This document shows, one piece after another, positions 14,749-23,664 of a stretch of 64,000 bases of DNA. Under the pieces are notes generated by a model. That model was not told the DNA's origin, made no database searches, and was given only the letters and a program-made list of their open reading frames with translations. The stretch lies in contig NZ_SIHX01000004.1 of NCBI RefSeq assembly GCF_004320525.1, forward strand, positions 310,001 to 374,000, given 5' to 3'. Made by a program: the position numbers and the translations under genes. Every line of letters begins with the position of its first letter. Position 1 is the stretch's first letter. Source of the DNA: Arthrobacter sp. S39 (GTDB taxonomy: Bacteria > Actinomycetota > Actinomycetes > Actinomycetales > Micrococcaceae).

Positions 14749-15567
14749 TCAGTACAGGAAGACCGGCAGCCAGTCGCGGTTATGCGCGTGCACCAGCGCG
14801 AGGAACAGGACGAAGTCGAAAAGCAGGTGCACTGACACAACGTAGGTAAACGACTTTGTCAGTTTGAAGGTGTAGCCCTGCAGCAGCGCGAACGGGAACG
14901 TCAGGAGCGGACCCCAGGCCATATAGCCGATCTCCCAGAGGAAGGACGAGAAGATCACGGCTTGCAGGATGTTGGCGAGCCAGTCCGGGAAATGCAGCCG
15001 CAGCAGGGTGAAGGTGGTGCAGATAAAGAACAGCTCATCCCAGATGCCAACAGTGTTCACCCCGAGGAAAAGCCGCCAGAAGATGGTGGGGTCTGACGCA
15101 TCCGGCCAGTTCTGGTAGACCCCGGTGCGGATCAGGTACACGGGAAGAATCAAGTACCCAAGAGCCACCACCGCGATCAGGTACAGCTTCGCGCTCAACG
15201 GCCATTTACGGCCGGTGTTCACCGGAAACTTGATGATGCTCTCGCGGTAGGCGTACCGCGACACCAGCCAGGGCACCAGCACGGCCAGGGCAAGGGCTCC
15301 ACCCATGAGGGTCATGTGCGTGACGCTCAAGTCAGCGTTGAGGGGAACCAGGCTGATGATGACCATTCCCGCCGCGACCAGTATCAGGTGCCGCAGGAAT
15401 CCGCGGTCGATCAGTGCCGCCGTGACCAGGCTCGTGGCGAGCATGCTGTAACCAAAGGGGTCGTTCTCGACGCCGAAAAGGAGCACCCCGGATGCGGAGA
15501 GCAGGACCGCCGGCACGAGCTTCCAAGTGAGCGCGGTACGGCGTGGTTGCGTCGAAAGCGTTGTCAC
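14749..15567 (-). CDS. CPBP-type intramembrane protease-like membrane protein
   Basis: 272 residues with about 7-8 hydrophobic segments. The C-terminal region resembles the CPBP (Abi/Rce1-like) family: WDELFFICTTFTLLRLHF at the first motif, SSFLWEIGYMAWG at the second, and SVHLLFDFVLF (H-x3-D) at the third. The first motif carries Asp-Glu rather than the typical Glu-Glu and lacks the usual following Arg, so protease activity is uncertain. The gene is convergent with the NAD-kinase-like gene (26 bp apart) and divergent from the DUF4383 gene. No link to either is evident. Confidence 0.65.
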   Translation of the reverse strand: MTTLSTQPRRTALTWKLVPAVLLSASGVLLFGVENDPFGYSMLATSLVTAALIDRGFLRHLILVAAGMVIISLVPLNADLSVTHMTLMGGALALAVLVPWLVSRYAYRESIIKFPVNTGRKWPLSAKLYLIAVVALGYLILPVYLIRTGVYQNWPDASDPTIFWRLFLGVNTVGIWDELFFICTTFTLLRLHFPDWLANILQAVIFSSFLWEIGYMAWGPLLTFPFALLQGYTFKLTKSFTYVVSVHLLFDFVLFLALVHAHNRDWLPVFLY

Positions 15568-15713
15568 CCCACAAGCATGTCACGGCCCTGTTTCCCCTGC
15601 CCACACGCGGTTTTCGGGAGTAAAATATGGCCGTCGGCAGGATTCCTGCGACTCCTTGCCGCCGCGCCGGTTCTCCACCTGAAGACCCGGCAGTTTGCGT
15701 GAAAGGGAGACCA

Positions 15714-16181
15714 ATGACTACCGCCTCACACCCCGCCCAGCACCACATGATGGGGTTGACGCTTCACAACACCGCCCTGATTATTGGTGCGGTTTTCCTG
15801 CTGGTTGGAGTCCTCGGGTTCGTCCCGGGAATCACCACCAACTACGGCGCCATGACCTTCGCTGGACATGAGTCCGGGGCCATGCTGCTTGGGGTCTTCC
15901 AAGTGTCCGTGCTGCACAACATCGTGCATCTGCTGTTTGGCGTGGCCGGAATTGCCATGGCCCGGACAAACCCGATGGCCCGGTGGTTCCTCCTTGGCGG
16001 CGGCGTTGTGTACCTGCTGCTCTGGATCTACGGCCTGGTCATCGACATGAACGCGGCCGCCAACTTCGTCCCGTTCAACACTGCCGACAACTGGCTGCAT
16101 CTGGTTCTCGGCGTCGGCATGGTCGGGCTGGGCCTCTGGCTCGGCCGGGACGCCATGGAGAAAAAGGGAAGCGCTATGTAG
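15714..16181 (+). CDS. DUF4383 four-helix membrane protein
   Basis: 155 residues from ATG 15714, preceded by GAAAGGGAGA. Four membrane helices are evident (ALIIGAVFLLVGVLGFV, NIVHLLFGVAGIAMA, WFLLGGGVVYLLLWIYG, NWLHLVLGVGMVGLGLWL), with the conserved SVLHNIVHLLFG and NTADNWLHLVLG motifs of the DUF4383 family. Function unknown. It is followed 38 bp later by a FAD/Rieske oxidoreductase on the same strand and may be co-transcribed with it. Confidence 0.88.
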   Translation: MTTASHPAQHHMMGLTLHNTALIIGAVFLLVGVLGFVPGITTNYGAMTFAGHESGAMLLGVFQVSVLHNIVHLLFGVAGIAMARTNPMARWFLLGGGVVYLLLWIYGLVIDMNAAANFVPFNTADNWLHLVLGVGMVGLGLWLGRDAMEKKGSAM

Positions 16182-16219
16182 CGACCGGTTAGTGGAAAAC
16201 CGGATCCTGAGGTGACGCG

Positions 16220-17749
16220 GTGAATGCCGCAGCGAACCATGGACGGCCCGAAGGTGAACCCGTATCCCTTTGGGTTGCCACCGCCGGAACCACCGATTAT
16301 CCCGCCCTGCGCGGGGATGTTGAGGTCGACGTCGCGGTCATCGGGGCGGGCATCGCCGGGATGACCGCCGCGCTGGCCCTCAAACGGGCCGGCCGTACTG
16401 TCGCGGTCCTTGAGACCGCACGTGTTGGTACCGGCGTCACGGGCCACACCACCGGCAAGGTCACCTCCCTCCACCGTCTCGCCTACACCGGCATTGCACG
16501 CAGCCACAGCACGGGCACCGCCCGCGTGTACGGGCAGGCCAACCAGGCCGCGGTAGAACACGTCGCGCAGCTGGTGGCCGACGAAGCCATCGACTGTGAC
16601 TTCCGCCGCGTCGCCAACTACACCTACGCCGAAAGCGCTGACGCGTTGGAACTCGTGCGCGCGGAAGCCAGCCTTGCTGCCCGCCTGGGCCTTCCCGCCA
16701 CATTCACCGCGGAAGTGCCGCTGCCCTTCCCGGTCAGGGGTGCCGTCCGGTTCGATGGCCAAGGGCAAATCCACGCCGTGAAATACCTCCAGGGTCTCGC
16801 CCGCGCGGTACATGGTGACGGCAGCTTCGTCTTCGAGCACACCCGGGCCCAGAACGTCCACGATGGTTCCCCGGCCGTCGTCGATACTGAAAATGGCTGG
16901 GTACGGGCCCGCGACATCATCGTGGCCACGAATGTGCCGTGTGGCGGCCAGGGCCTGTTCTACCTGCGCTCTCATCCACACCGCTCGTACATCGTGGCCG
17001 GGCGCGTGGACACGCTACCGCTGGACGCCACATTCATCAGTGCCGACCAACCGATGCGATCCATTCTGACCGCCAGCGTCAACGGCACAAGCTACGTGCT
17101 CACCGGCGGCGAGGGCCACCGCGTATCCGAGTCCGGCGACACAGCCGCGCGGTACCGCAGGCTCGCGGCCTTCGCCCGCGACCGCCTCGACGTGGACAAG
17201 GTCGCATACCGCTGGTCAACACAGGACGGCATGCCGCTCGACGGGCTGCCGTACGCCGGACTTATGTCCCCCACGGCCAAACACGTGTACGTGATCACTG
17301 GGCTGCGCAAATGGGGCCTGACCAACGGAACCGCAGCTGCACTCATTCTCACCGACACCCTCACCGGCCGGACGAACGCGTGGGCCCCGGTGTTCAACAG
17401 CAACCGGATTACCCCGGCAGCCAGCGCGGGACGGTTCGTTAAGGAGAACATTAGGACCTTCGCGGCCGTCGTGGCCGGCAAGGTCCGCGGCCGGCCGGGC
17501 CACGCGGACCTGCTGCCGGGAGAGGGGACAGTCATCAAAGCTAACGGCGGGAGCACCGCCGTCTACAAAGACGAAGAAGGCCACGTTCACGCTGTATCCG
17601 CCACCTGTACCCATCTGGGCTGCACCGTCGGGTTCAACGCCGCCGAGGCCACTTGGGACTGCCCCTGCCACGGCTCCCGGTTCACCACCGACGGCGCCGT
17701 CATCCAGGGGCCAGCCGCCAAGGACCTCCCACCCGCACCGATGCCCTGA
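16220..17749 (+). CDS. FAD-dependent oxidoreductase with C-terminal Rieske [2Fe-2S] domain
   Basis: 509 residues from the GTG at 16220. A DAO-type flavoprotein domain opens with the dinucleotide-binding motif [17 protein letters not shown] (39-55) and includes [14 protein letters not shown] and [14 protein letters not shown]. The C-terminal Rieske domain (about 420-500) has CTHLGC with Cys463 and His465, and CPCHGS with Cys481 and His484 as likely cluster ligands; Cys468 and Cys483 could form the usual disulfide. This YhfW-like architecture is widespread in actinobacteria and bacilli; its substrate is not known. It follows the DUF4383 membrane protein gene and precedes a two-gene hypothetical operon. 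Confidence 0.92.
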   Translation: MNAAANHGRPEGEPVSLWVATAGTTDYPALRGDVEVDVAVIGAGIAGMTAALALKRAGRTVAVLETARVGTGVTGHTTGKVTSLHRLAYTGIARSHSTGTARVYGQANQAAVEHVAQLVADEAIDCDFRRVANYTYAESADALELVRAEASLAARLGLPATFTAEVPLPFPVRGAVRFDGQGQIHAVKYLQGLARAVHGDGSFVFEHTRAQNVHDGSPAVVDTENGWVRARDIIVATNVPCGGQGLFYLRSHPHRSYIVAGRVDTLPLDATFISADQPMRSILTASVNGTSYVLTGGEGHRVSESGDTAARYRRLAAFARDRLDVDKVAYRWSTQDGMPLDGLPYAGLMSPTAKHVYVITGLRKWGLTNGTAAALILTDTLTGRTNAWAPVFNSNRITPAASAGRFVKENIRTFAAVVAGKVRGRPGHADLLPGEGTVIKANGGSTAVYKDEEGHVHAVSATCTHLGCTVGFNAAEATWDCPCHGSRFTTDGAVIQGPAAKDLPPAPMP

Positions 17750-17812
17750 TCGCCTGCTATCCGTCCGAGGGGCCGCGTCGTTGACATCCTTGCCGCCGTT
17801 TATGCTGGTCGA

Positions 17813-18343
17813 GTGACTCCTGCCCCATCCCCCAGCCCCCTCGACGTCATAGTCCATTCGGGGCCGGCCGACTGGTGGGTGATCCTTGCCGGGCTGGGAC
17901 CATTGGCCGTTCTTGTCGCGGCCCTCCTGGCCTTCTACATCAACTGGCGCACGCTCAAGCAGCGGACGGAGGCCGACAAGACTGCGCTGGAGCAGAAGCG
18001 GGAAGCGGACGTTCAGGCCCTCAGGCAGAAGACTGAAGCGGACAGCCGGGCGGAATGGTGGAGGCGGACCCAGTGGGCTCTCGACCGGGCATTGGACGAA
18101 GATGAAGGAACAAAGGCCTTGGGGCTGGCAACCTTGGATGTTCTGGCTCGCAGCGAACTGGCCCGGGAAGAGGAGCTTGAGTTGTTCGACATCGCATGGA
18201 AAAACGTCTCAGGTGAGGAGAACGGGGATGAAAGCGGGCAGGAGGAAGACTCCGGCCAGGTGATCGCGCCCGTGGACTCCGATGAACACTTAGGCGACAA
18301 TGGAACGACCGATGAAGACAAATCCAAGGAGGTTGGACCATGA
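17813..18343 (+). CDS. single-pass membrane protein with coiled coil and acidic tail, unknown
   Basis: 176 residues from the GTG at 17813. One N-terminal membrane helix (VILAGLGPLAVLVAALLAFY, about 23-42) is followed by a charged coiled coil (LKQRTEADKTALEQKREADV and onwards), a middle region AEWWRRTQWALDRALDEDEG that looks folded (LGLATLDVLARSELAREEEL), and an acidic, disordered C-terminus. No family recognised beyond similarity in style to phage- and defence-associated anchor proteins, which is weak evidence. It overlaps the next gene by 4 nt (ATGA), so they are translationally coupled. Confidence 0.75.
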   Translation: MTPAPSPSPLDVIVHSGPADWWVILAGLGPLAVLVAALLAFYINWRTLKQRTEADKTALEQKREADVQALRQKTEADSRAEWWRRTQWALDRALDEDEGTKALGLATLDVLARSELAREEELELFDIAWKNVSGEENGDESGQEEDSGQVIAPVDSDEHLGDNGTTDEDKSKEVGP

Positions 18344-18534
18344 GCGCAGCGTCATCTGAACACCGGTTCGTCCAGACTCCCCGGAGCACGCCCGCAACGC
18401 CGGCCAATAAGAAGCCCACGCCGGCCGAGCACCGTGTCCAGGTGGCAGCCGCCAGGTTGCGTGTCACGCTCGATGAGCGTCTCGGCCGTGAAACCCCGGC
18501 CAAGACCAAGGCGCTGGCCAAGGAGCCCATCTAG
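18340..18534 (+). CDS. small basic hypothetical protein coupled to 17813
   Basis: 64 residues, starting within the ATGA that overlaps the stop of the preceding gene. The N-terminal half is Pro/Thr-rich and disordered (RSTPATPANKKPTPAEHRVQ), the C-terminal half helical (VAAARLRVTLDERLGRETPA) and basic. Translational coupling to an acidic-tailed membrane protein suggests the two may bind each other; this is inference. No family recognised. Confidence 0.65.
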   Translation: MSAASSEHRFVQTPRSTPATPANKKPTPAEHRVQVAAARLRVTLDERLGRETPAKTKALAKEPI

Positions 18535-18556
18535 GTTTGTCCGGCCAGCCCCGGGC

Positions 18557-19054
18557 TCAGTCGTTGTGTTTCATCGCGGGGCTTCGCATTCCGCTGTAGG
18601 CCACCCCGACCCCTGCCAGGAAAATCAGGACAGCGAGGTAGACCGGGCCAAGGTGCCCAATGGTGGCCAGACCCCACGGGTAATGTGCGGGGACGGCCAC
18701 CGCGAGTCCGACAGTCGGGACCACAACGGCTGTGGCGAAGGCCCAACGTTCTCCTCGGCGCACCCCGTACCAGGACAGGCATGCGATGGCCAGCCCGGTC
18801 GCAGCGATGAAGCCACTGAGCGCGATGTGCAGATGGCTGATGTAGTGATGCAACTGAGGGCTGAACGCTTCGACCTCCGCCATTCCCTTGTCCACTTGAT
18901 CGGGGCCGATACCCAGCTCGAGGAACGCCCCCGTGAAGTTGAGCACCAGGAAGACTGCGGCGTACGCAACGAAAGCCAGCCCGGCAAGCGCCATGAGAGC
19001 GGCTCCCGTCCGGAGGCGGGCCTGACTCTGCGGGGTAGTTTGGATGGCAGGCAT
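18557..19054 (-). CDS. four-helix membrane protein, unknown
   Basis: 165 residues with four hydrophobic helices (LAGLAFVAYAAVFLVLNF, LSGFIAATGLAIACLSWY, WAFATAVVVPTVGLAVAVP, LGPVYLAVLIFLAGVGVA) and a His/Glu-containing stretch between helices 1 and 2 (SPQLHHYISHLHIALSG). The start is placed at ATG 19054, 10 nt after AGGAGAGGG; an in-frame GTG at 19063 is too close to that site. No family recognised. It is convergent with the hypothetical operon at 17813-18534 and divergent from the DUF1016 nuclease gene. Confidence 0.75.
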   Translation of the reverse strand: MPAIQTTPQSQARLRTGAALMALAGLAFVAYAAVFLVLNFTGAFLELGIGPDQVDKGMAEVEAFSPQLHHYISHLHIALSGFIAATGLAIACLSWYGVRRGERWAFATAVVVPTVGLAVAVPAHYPWGLATIGHLGPVYLAVLIFLAGVGVAYSGMRSPAMKHND

Positions 19055-19290
19055 AGCCACCACACCCTCTCCTATTCACGTCGATACTCGTATAACAGCC
19101 CCGCGATCGGAGGCCTGTCAAGGGGGACCTGAAGAACGGGTGCGGGTAGGGGCGGCCACGCAGACGAGCGCCAGTACGACGGCGGTGCTGCCGCCACCAG
19201 CTGCTGAACACCCCCTGGTACCCCGCCACATTGTCGGCCCCCTTCCGTACCTTCAAGGAAGCAAAACCGAAGCTCGGAAAGGGGCGATTC

Positions 19291-20421
19291 ATGTCAACGC
19301 CAAGTAGGCAGGACCGGGCAGAGCCCAACAGAATGGGCATCGGCCCCGGAACCCGCAAGCACGCCGGCGGCGCGTCGTTCCCCGAAACCCCGGCGAAGAG
19401 CACAATGCCTGAGTGGTATCCGGAACTACTCGACACTGTCGCCCGGCGGGTTGAGCGGGGCCAGGCGCGCGCCGTGGCCGCAGCCAACCAAGAGCTGGTC
19501 ATCACCTATTGGGCAATCGGGCGCGACATCCTTAGCCGGCAAGGAGACGAGGGCTGGGGCGCGAAAGTGACCACCCGGCTTTCCGCAGATCTTCGCGGGC
19601 GCTTTCCCGATTCCAAGGGGTTTTCTCCGCGAAACCTCATGTTCATGAGGGCGCTGGCGGCAACGTGGAATGAGCAGGCAATTGTGAAAGCGCCGCTTTC
19701 ACAATTGCCCTGGTACCACCACATCGCCCTGATCCAGAAGCTCGAGGATCCCGTAGCCCGCCTCTGGTATGCGGCTGCCGCCGTCGAGCATGGCTGGTCC
19801 CGGAACGTGCTGGTGCATCACATCGAAACCAGGCGCATGGAACGCACTGGACAGGCTGTCACGAATTTCACGGCGGTCCTGCCGTCGGAGGACTCTGACC
19901 TCGCGCGGCAGTCATTCAAGGATCCCTACATCTTCGACTTCCTCGCCATGACGGACAGGCGCAATGAGCGCGAACTTGAGAACCAGCTGGTCGATCACAT
20001 TCAGAAGTTCCTGCTGGAACTCGGCCAGGGGTTTGCATTCGTGGGCCGGCAAGTGAAACTTCAGATCAACGCCCAGGAGTTCTTTGCAGATCTCCTCTTT
20101 TACAATTTCAGGCTCCGTTGTTTTGTAGTGATCGAGCTCAAGGCCACCGACTTCAAACCCGGATACCTCGGCCAGCTTGGCATGTACATGGCGGCCGTGG
20201 ATGACCAGCTCGCCCACACCGATGACAAACCCACGATTGGCCTTTTGCTTTGCAAGTCCAAGGACAACCTGGTGGCCGAGTACGCGCTCCGGACAACGCA
20301 AATGCCCATCGGCGTCTCCGAGTGGAAAACTGAAATCGTGGAGTCGTTGCCAGAGGAATTGGCATCCACGCTGCCTAGCATCGAACTGCTCGAAGCCGAG
20401 CTTTCGCAGGACCTGTCATAA
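19291..20421 (+). CDS. DUF1016 / YhcG-type PD-(D/E)XK nuclease
   Basis: 376 residues from ATG 19291, with GGAAAGGGG upstream. The N-terminal DUF1016 region (about 40-190) contains ITYWAIGRDILSRQ, GFSPRNLMFMRALAATW and LSQLPWYHHIALIQKL; the C-terminal nuclease domain (about 205-350) has FLLELGQGFAFVGRQ, Asp267 in FFADLLFYN and Glu282/Lys284 in VVIELKATDF, giving a complete D...ExK site. YhcG proteins are predicted nucleases often carried on genomic islands or near restriction systems, but no methylase or specificity subunit is seen here. Standalone gene; a mobile or defence role is possible but not shown. Confidence 0.92.
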   Translation: MSTPSRQDRAEPNRMGIGPGTRKHAGGASFPETPAKSTMPEWYPELLDTVARRVERGQARAVAAANQELVITYWAIGRDILSRQGDEGWGAKVTTRLSADLRGRFPDSKGFSPRNLMFMRALAATWNEQAIVKAPLSQLPWYHHIALIQKLEDPVARLWYAAAAVEHGWSRNVLVHHIETRRMERTGQAVTNFTAVLPSEDSDLARQSFKDPYIFDFLAMTDRRNERELENQLVDHIQKFLLELGQGFAFVGRQVKLQINAQEFFADLLFYNFRLRCFVVIELKATDFKPGYLGQLGMYMAAVDDQLAHTDDKPTIGLLLCKSKDNLVAEYALRTTQMPIGVSEWKTEIVESLPEELASTLPSIELLEAELSQDLS

Positions 20422-20462
20422 GAAAATCCGGCTACCCACAGGGATGCTTATAAAATCTGAGA

Positions 20463-21302
20463 TCACGTACTTCCGGCCCGGGCCACTGGCGAACGGGATA
20501 GTGCGAGTGCCCATCCGCCGGCCACTCCAATGGCAAGCAGTACGGTGGCAAAGCCGATTGCCGGTGCGCTCGGCCAGGTCAGGGCGTTGCCATACCGCAG
20601 CAGGGCAAGCGCCTGCAGAATGACGAAGGCAACGGAGGTGAGGGCCACGGGGCGGACGGTGCGGAGGTCGCCGCTCAGCTGGCCCTGCGCGGCCGCCCAC
20701 CCAAGACCGACCAGCCACGCTCCGATCGCCCTCGCTGTGAGCTCTGAGAGCGGCCACGGCCACCACGTGGCGGCTGAAATGGGTACTAGCAGGAGCGCCG
20801 CGCCGTATAGCAGCAGTATCCCGCCTATTCCCGCAAGGAGCAGCCGGAGCGCAGGGGGCAGCACTGGCCGTCCCGCCGTGACGGACTTTGGGACAGGACG
20901 CCGGGACCGGATCTGCATCCAGCTGATGACAAGCATCGCCACGGGCACGACGGCATAGATTGCCAGCCACGCCCAGGTGGCTATTTGGGCAGTGGGGGCG
21001 GTGTCCGACGACAGGTGGAAGCGGCTGAGATGAAGGAGGGTGACTCCGAGGGTCAATGTCGTGAAAATGAACACGGGCCAGACTGCCAGCCTCGCTGAAC
21101 CCCAACTCGGTGAGCGTGCGCCCGTCACCTCCAGACCGGCGGCCGACCAATATGCCGCCCCGAGGAAGACCGCGGTCATGGGCGGATTGACTGTCCACGC
21201 GAAGAATTCATCAGTCCGGAGCGGAAACACGAACAGCACGAGCCCGGCAAGAAACACAAGGAATGCAGCGACGTAGAGCAGCCACCGCATTGGCGGAATC
21301 AA
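20463..21302 (-). CDS. polytopic membrane protein, unknown
   Basis: 279 residues with about eight hydrophobic segments, starting with MRWLLYVAAFLVFLAGLVLF. Features include FPLRTDEFFAWTVNPPMTAV with a possible loop between helices 1 and 2, and PISAATWWPWPLSELTARAI with several Trp residues near the middle. No family recognised. It begins 10 bp after the stop of the modular flavoprotein gene and is likely its operon partner, so it could be a membrane redox or sensor component; this is inferred only from position. Confidence 0.8.
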   Translation of the reverse strand: MIPPMRWLLYVAAFLVFLAGLVLFVFPLRTDEFFAWTVNPPMTAVFLGAAYWSAAGLEVTGARSPSWGSARLAVWPVFIFTTLTLGVTLLHLSRFHLSSDTAPTAQIATWAWLAIYAVVPVAMLVISWMQIRSRRPVPKSVTAGRPVLPPALRLLLAGIGGILLLYGAALLLVPISAATWWPWPLSELTARAIGAWLVGLGWAAAQGQLSGDLRTVRPVALTSVAFVILQALALLRYGNALTWPSAPAIGFATVLLAIGVAGGWALALSRSPVARAGST

Positions 21303-21312
21303 CGGTGTGGCC

Positions 21313-23079
21313 TCATTCGAAGCGGACGTGACCGGTCAGCTCCTCGTGTGTGGATTCGGCACCGCGGGCAGCGGGCGAGGCAGGCAGGGGGTTCTCGGCC
21401 AGGTAGGTGTGAAGCATCGAGACCACGGTGGCGCCGTCCCCGACTGCGGTAGCCACTCTTTTGATCGAACCGGCCCGCACGTCGCCGATCGCGAAAATGC
21501 CGGGCATGCTGGTTTCAAGCGCCAACGGCGCCCTGTCCGGCCTGACGGACCCGGCGTCACTGACATCCCGGCTGGCGCCTGTGCGCAGAAACCCGGCCGG
21601 GTCACGCTCTACAGTGTCGGGCAGCCAGGAAGTCCGCGGCACCGAACCGATCAGCACGAACAGGCCGCCCGCTTCGATTTCCTCGCCCGGGGTTGCGTCC
21701 GCGGCTCCGGATGCAGCGACCTCGACGGCGGCAAGGAATCCGTCCCGATCGCGGGCCCCCACGAGCACCGTGCCATATCGGATCGCAACGTTCCGGGTGG
21801 CCTCGAGTTGGGAGATCAGGTACTCCGACATACTGACCGACAAAGTGGGTCCGCGCACCAGCAGCGTCACGTTCTTCGCGTACTTGGCCAGGTGCAGGAC
21901 CGCCTGTCCGGCCGAGTTGCCGCCGCCCACCACACAGACGTGCTTTCCGGCCATCGCCGGCGCCTCGGAGACTGTGGCTCCGTAGAAGACGCCTCTGCCG
22001 ACCAGATCCTCCAGCGGAGTGATGCCGAGGCGACGGTAGTCAACACCGGTGGCCACCACGACTGCGCGGCACCGCACGGCGCTGCCATCGGAAATCGACA
22101 CCGTGTACAAGGCTCCGTCCGTGCCGAGCCCCTCCACCTTCCTGAGGAACAGGAAGTCCGTGCCCAGGGTCCAGGCCTGGTGAAATGAGCGGTAGGCCAG
22201 GTGGGCGCCGCTCACACCGCGGGAGAAGCCTGGGTAGTTGCGGATCAACGAGCTGGTGCCGGCCTGGCCCCCCACGGCTTCTCCCTCCACCACCATGGTG
22301 GAGAGGCCCTCAGAGGAGGCATACACGGCGGTCGCGAGACCGGAGGGACCGGCTCCCACGACCACCACGTCGAAGATCTTGTCGGCCGGTGGCGGTCGCG
22401 TCACCCCCATCGCTTCGGCGATCTCCAGGTCACTGGGGTTCTCGAGGACAATTGGTGGAGCGGTGAACTCCAGCACCATGACCGGCAGCACGGGGTTGCG
22501 AAGACCCACGCTCTCCAGAGTCCGTTCCGCCATCTCGGACCCGGCAGGGTGGAAGCCCACCGGGATGTGGTTCCGGCTCAAGGAGTCGCGCAACGCATGG
22601 GTTCTTTCGTCGCCTACCTCCCCGATCAGCCGGACCGCCTCGAACCCGACGCCCTGGGCCAGGTGCCAGTCATCGAGGGCATCGGTAATCGCCCCATGGA
22701 ATTCTTCGTCCCGCAACCGTTCGGGACGTATGATCACCAGTTCGGCGTACCCCCGCGCGATCGCCCGGAATACGGTCGGGGCGCTGGCGAAGTCACCCCA
22801 TATCACCACAACACCACGTTTGGCCGCCGGGTGAAAACCATAGGCCCGCCGCAGGAACTCCAGTCCACCGCGGTCAGCCGGTCCGTAGCACCCCAGTATG
22901 AGGGCGACCTGGCGGTTCCAGCGCCGGAGCCCGTCAAGCACCGCCCGCCCGTGGGCGTAGTCGGCGCAGGTCACCACCTCGTAGTCGGCACCGTACCGTC
23001 GACGTAACTCGTCTCCAAGAATGCGCCGAGAGGTCGGGTCCGTGGTGGCAATCAGCATGACCGGAACCGAGTGATCCAT
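21313..23079 (-). CDS. modular thioredoxin-reductase-like flavoprotein with receiver-like and glutaredoxin-like N-terminus
   Basis: 588 residues in three parts. Residues about 1-135 look like a response-regulator receiver fold (VMLIATTDPTSRRILGDELR, GRAVLDGLRRW), but the phospho-acceptor region reads ALILGCYGPADRGGLEFLRR without a clear Asp. Residues about 145-230 resemble a glutaredoxin-like fold (THALRDSLSRNHIPVGFHPA, LPVMVLEF) without an obvious CxxC. The rest is a TrxR-type FAD/NADPH module: VVVVGAGPSGLATAVYASSE, VVGGGNSAGQAVLHLAKYA, and a C-terminal IFAIGDVRAGSIKRVATAVG. The reductase CxxC is replaced (GVFYGATVSEAP), so electrons cannot leave by the usual dithiol. It is divergent from a UBP zinc-finger gene and operonic with a membrane protein. 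Confidence 0.88.
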   Translation of the reverse strand: MDHSVPVMLIATTDPTSRRILGDELRRRYGADYEVVTCADYAHGRAVLDGLRRWNRQVALILGCYGPADRGGLEFLRRAYGFHPAAKRGVVVIWGDFASAPTVFRAIARGYAELVIIRPERLRDEEFHGAITDALDDWHLAQGVGFEAVRLIGEVGDERTHALRDSLSRNHIPVGFHPAGSEMAERTLESVGLRNPVLPVMVLEFTAPPIVLENPSDLEIAEAMGVTRPPPADKIFDVVVVGAGPSGLATAVYASSEGLSTMVVEGEAVGGQAGTSSLIRNYPGFSRGVSGAHLAYRSFHQAWTLGTDFLFLRKVEGLGTDGALYTVSISDGSAVRCRAVVVATGVDYRRLGITPLEDLVGRGVFYGATVSEAPAMAGKHVCVVGGGNSAGQAVLHLAKYAKNVTLLVRGPTLSVSMSEYLISQLEATRNVAIRYGTVLVGARDRDGFLAAVEVAASGAADATPGEEIEAGGLFVLIGSVPRTSWLPDTVERDPAGFLRTGASRDVSDAGSVRPDRAPLALETSMPGIFAIGDVRAGSIKRVATAVGDGATVVSMLHTYLAENPLPASPAARGAESTHEELTGHVRFE

Positions 23080-23235
23080 GGCCGCCGTCTTTCCGGTTCA
23101 ATGGTTCGGTGGCGCCCACGATACTCGCGCTAAGACATCGGGGACAAGGGCGGGAAGATTCTGCCAGAATAGCTCCCGACGGTGGGCACGCGGGATGACC
23201 TGAGCGGAACCGGCGCGATGGAAAGGGAGGACCCC

Positions 23236-23598
23236 ATGGAGGACCGCCCTATTCCGGGAATCAGCCTCGCCGCCACACCGAGTGGAACAGGTTGCCTGGA
23301 GTGCCTCAGCGGTGACGGCCCGGGGTGGTGGCTACATCTTCGCCGCTGCGCCCAATGCGGCCACATCGGATGCTGCGATTCTTCACCCTCACAGCATGCC
23401 AGTGCCCACGCGCGCACTGTCGGTCACCCCGTCGTGAGGTCGTTTGAACCTGGGGAGGACTGGTTCTACGAGCACACCACGAAGAAGTTCTTCCGCGGCC
23501 CGCGGCTTCCGGATCCTCAGTCCCGACCACCGGAGCAGCCGGCACCTGCGCCGGCAGACAAGGTACCGGCAGACTGGCGAGAGCGCATACACCGGTAA
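23236..23598 (+). CDS. UBP-type zinc finger protein
   Basis: 120 residues from the ATG at 23236, 5 nt after GGGAGG. It is essentially a single ZnF-UBP domain: Cys20-x2-Cys23, WWLHLRRCAQCGHIGCC (Cys38, Cys41, Cys46/47), then SPSQHASAHARTVGHP (His54, His58, His64) and DWFYEH. In eukaryotes this fold (USP5, HDAC6) binds free C-terminal Gly-Gly tails of ubiquitin. Bacterial single-domain versions have no known ligand. The gene is divergent from the modular thioredoxin-reductase-like gene (156 bp between starts), an association I recall from other actinobacteria, hinting at joint function. Confidence 0.9.
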   Translation: MEDRPIPGISLAATPSGTGCLECLSGDGPGWWLHLRRCAQCGHIGCCDSSPSQHASAHARTVGHPVVRSFEPGEDWFYEHTTKKFFRGPRLPDPQSRPPEQPAPAPADKVPADWRERIHR

Positions 23599-23664
23599 CC
23601 GCGGATCGGGCATCAACCGTGCTGTCGCCGGGGTTCGGCGAAGGATGCTGGTTAGGCTGGGTGG

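Noticed and set aside
20422..20462. Possible terminator between the DUF1016 gene and the convergent membrane protein gene
   Set aside because: No convincing inverted repeat in the 41-bp gap.
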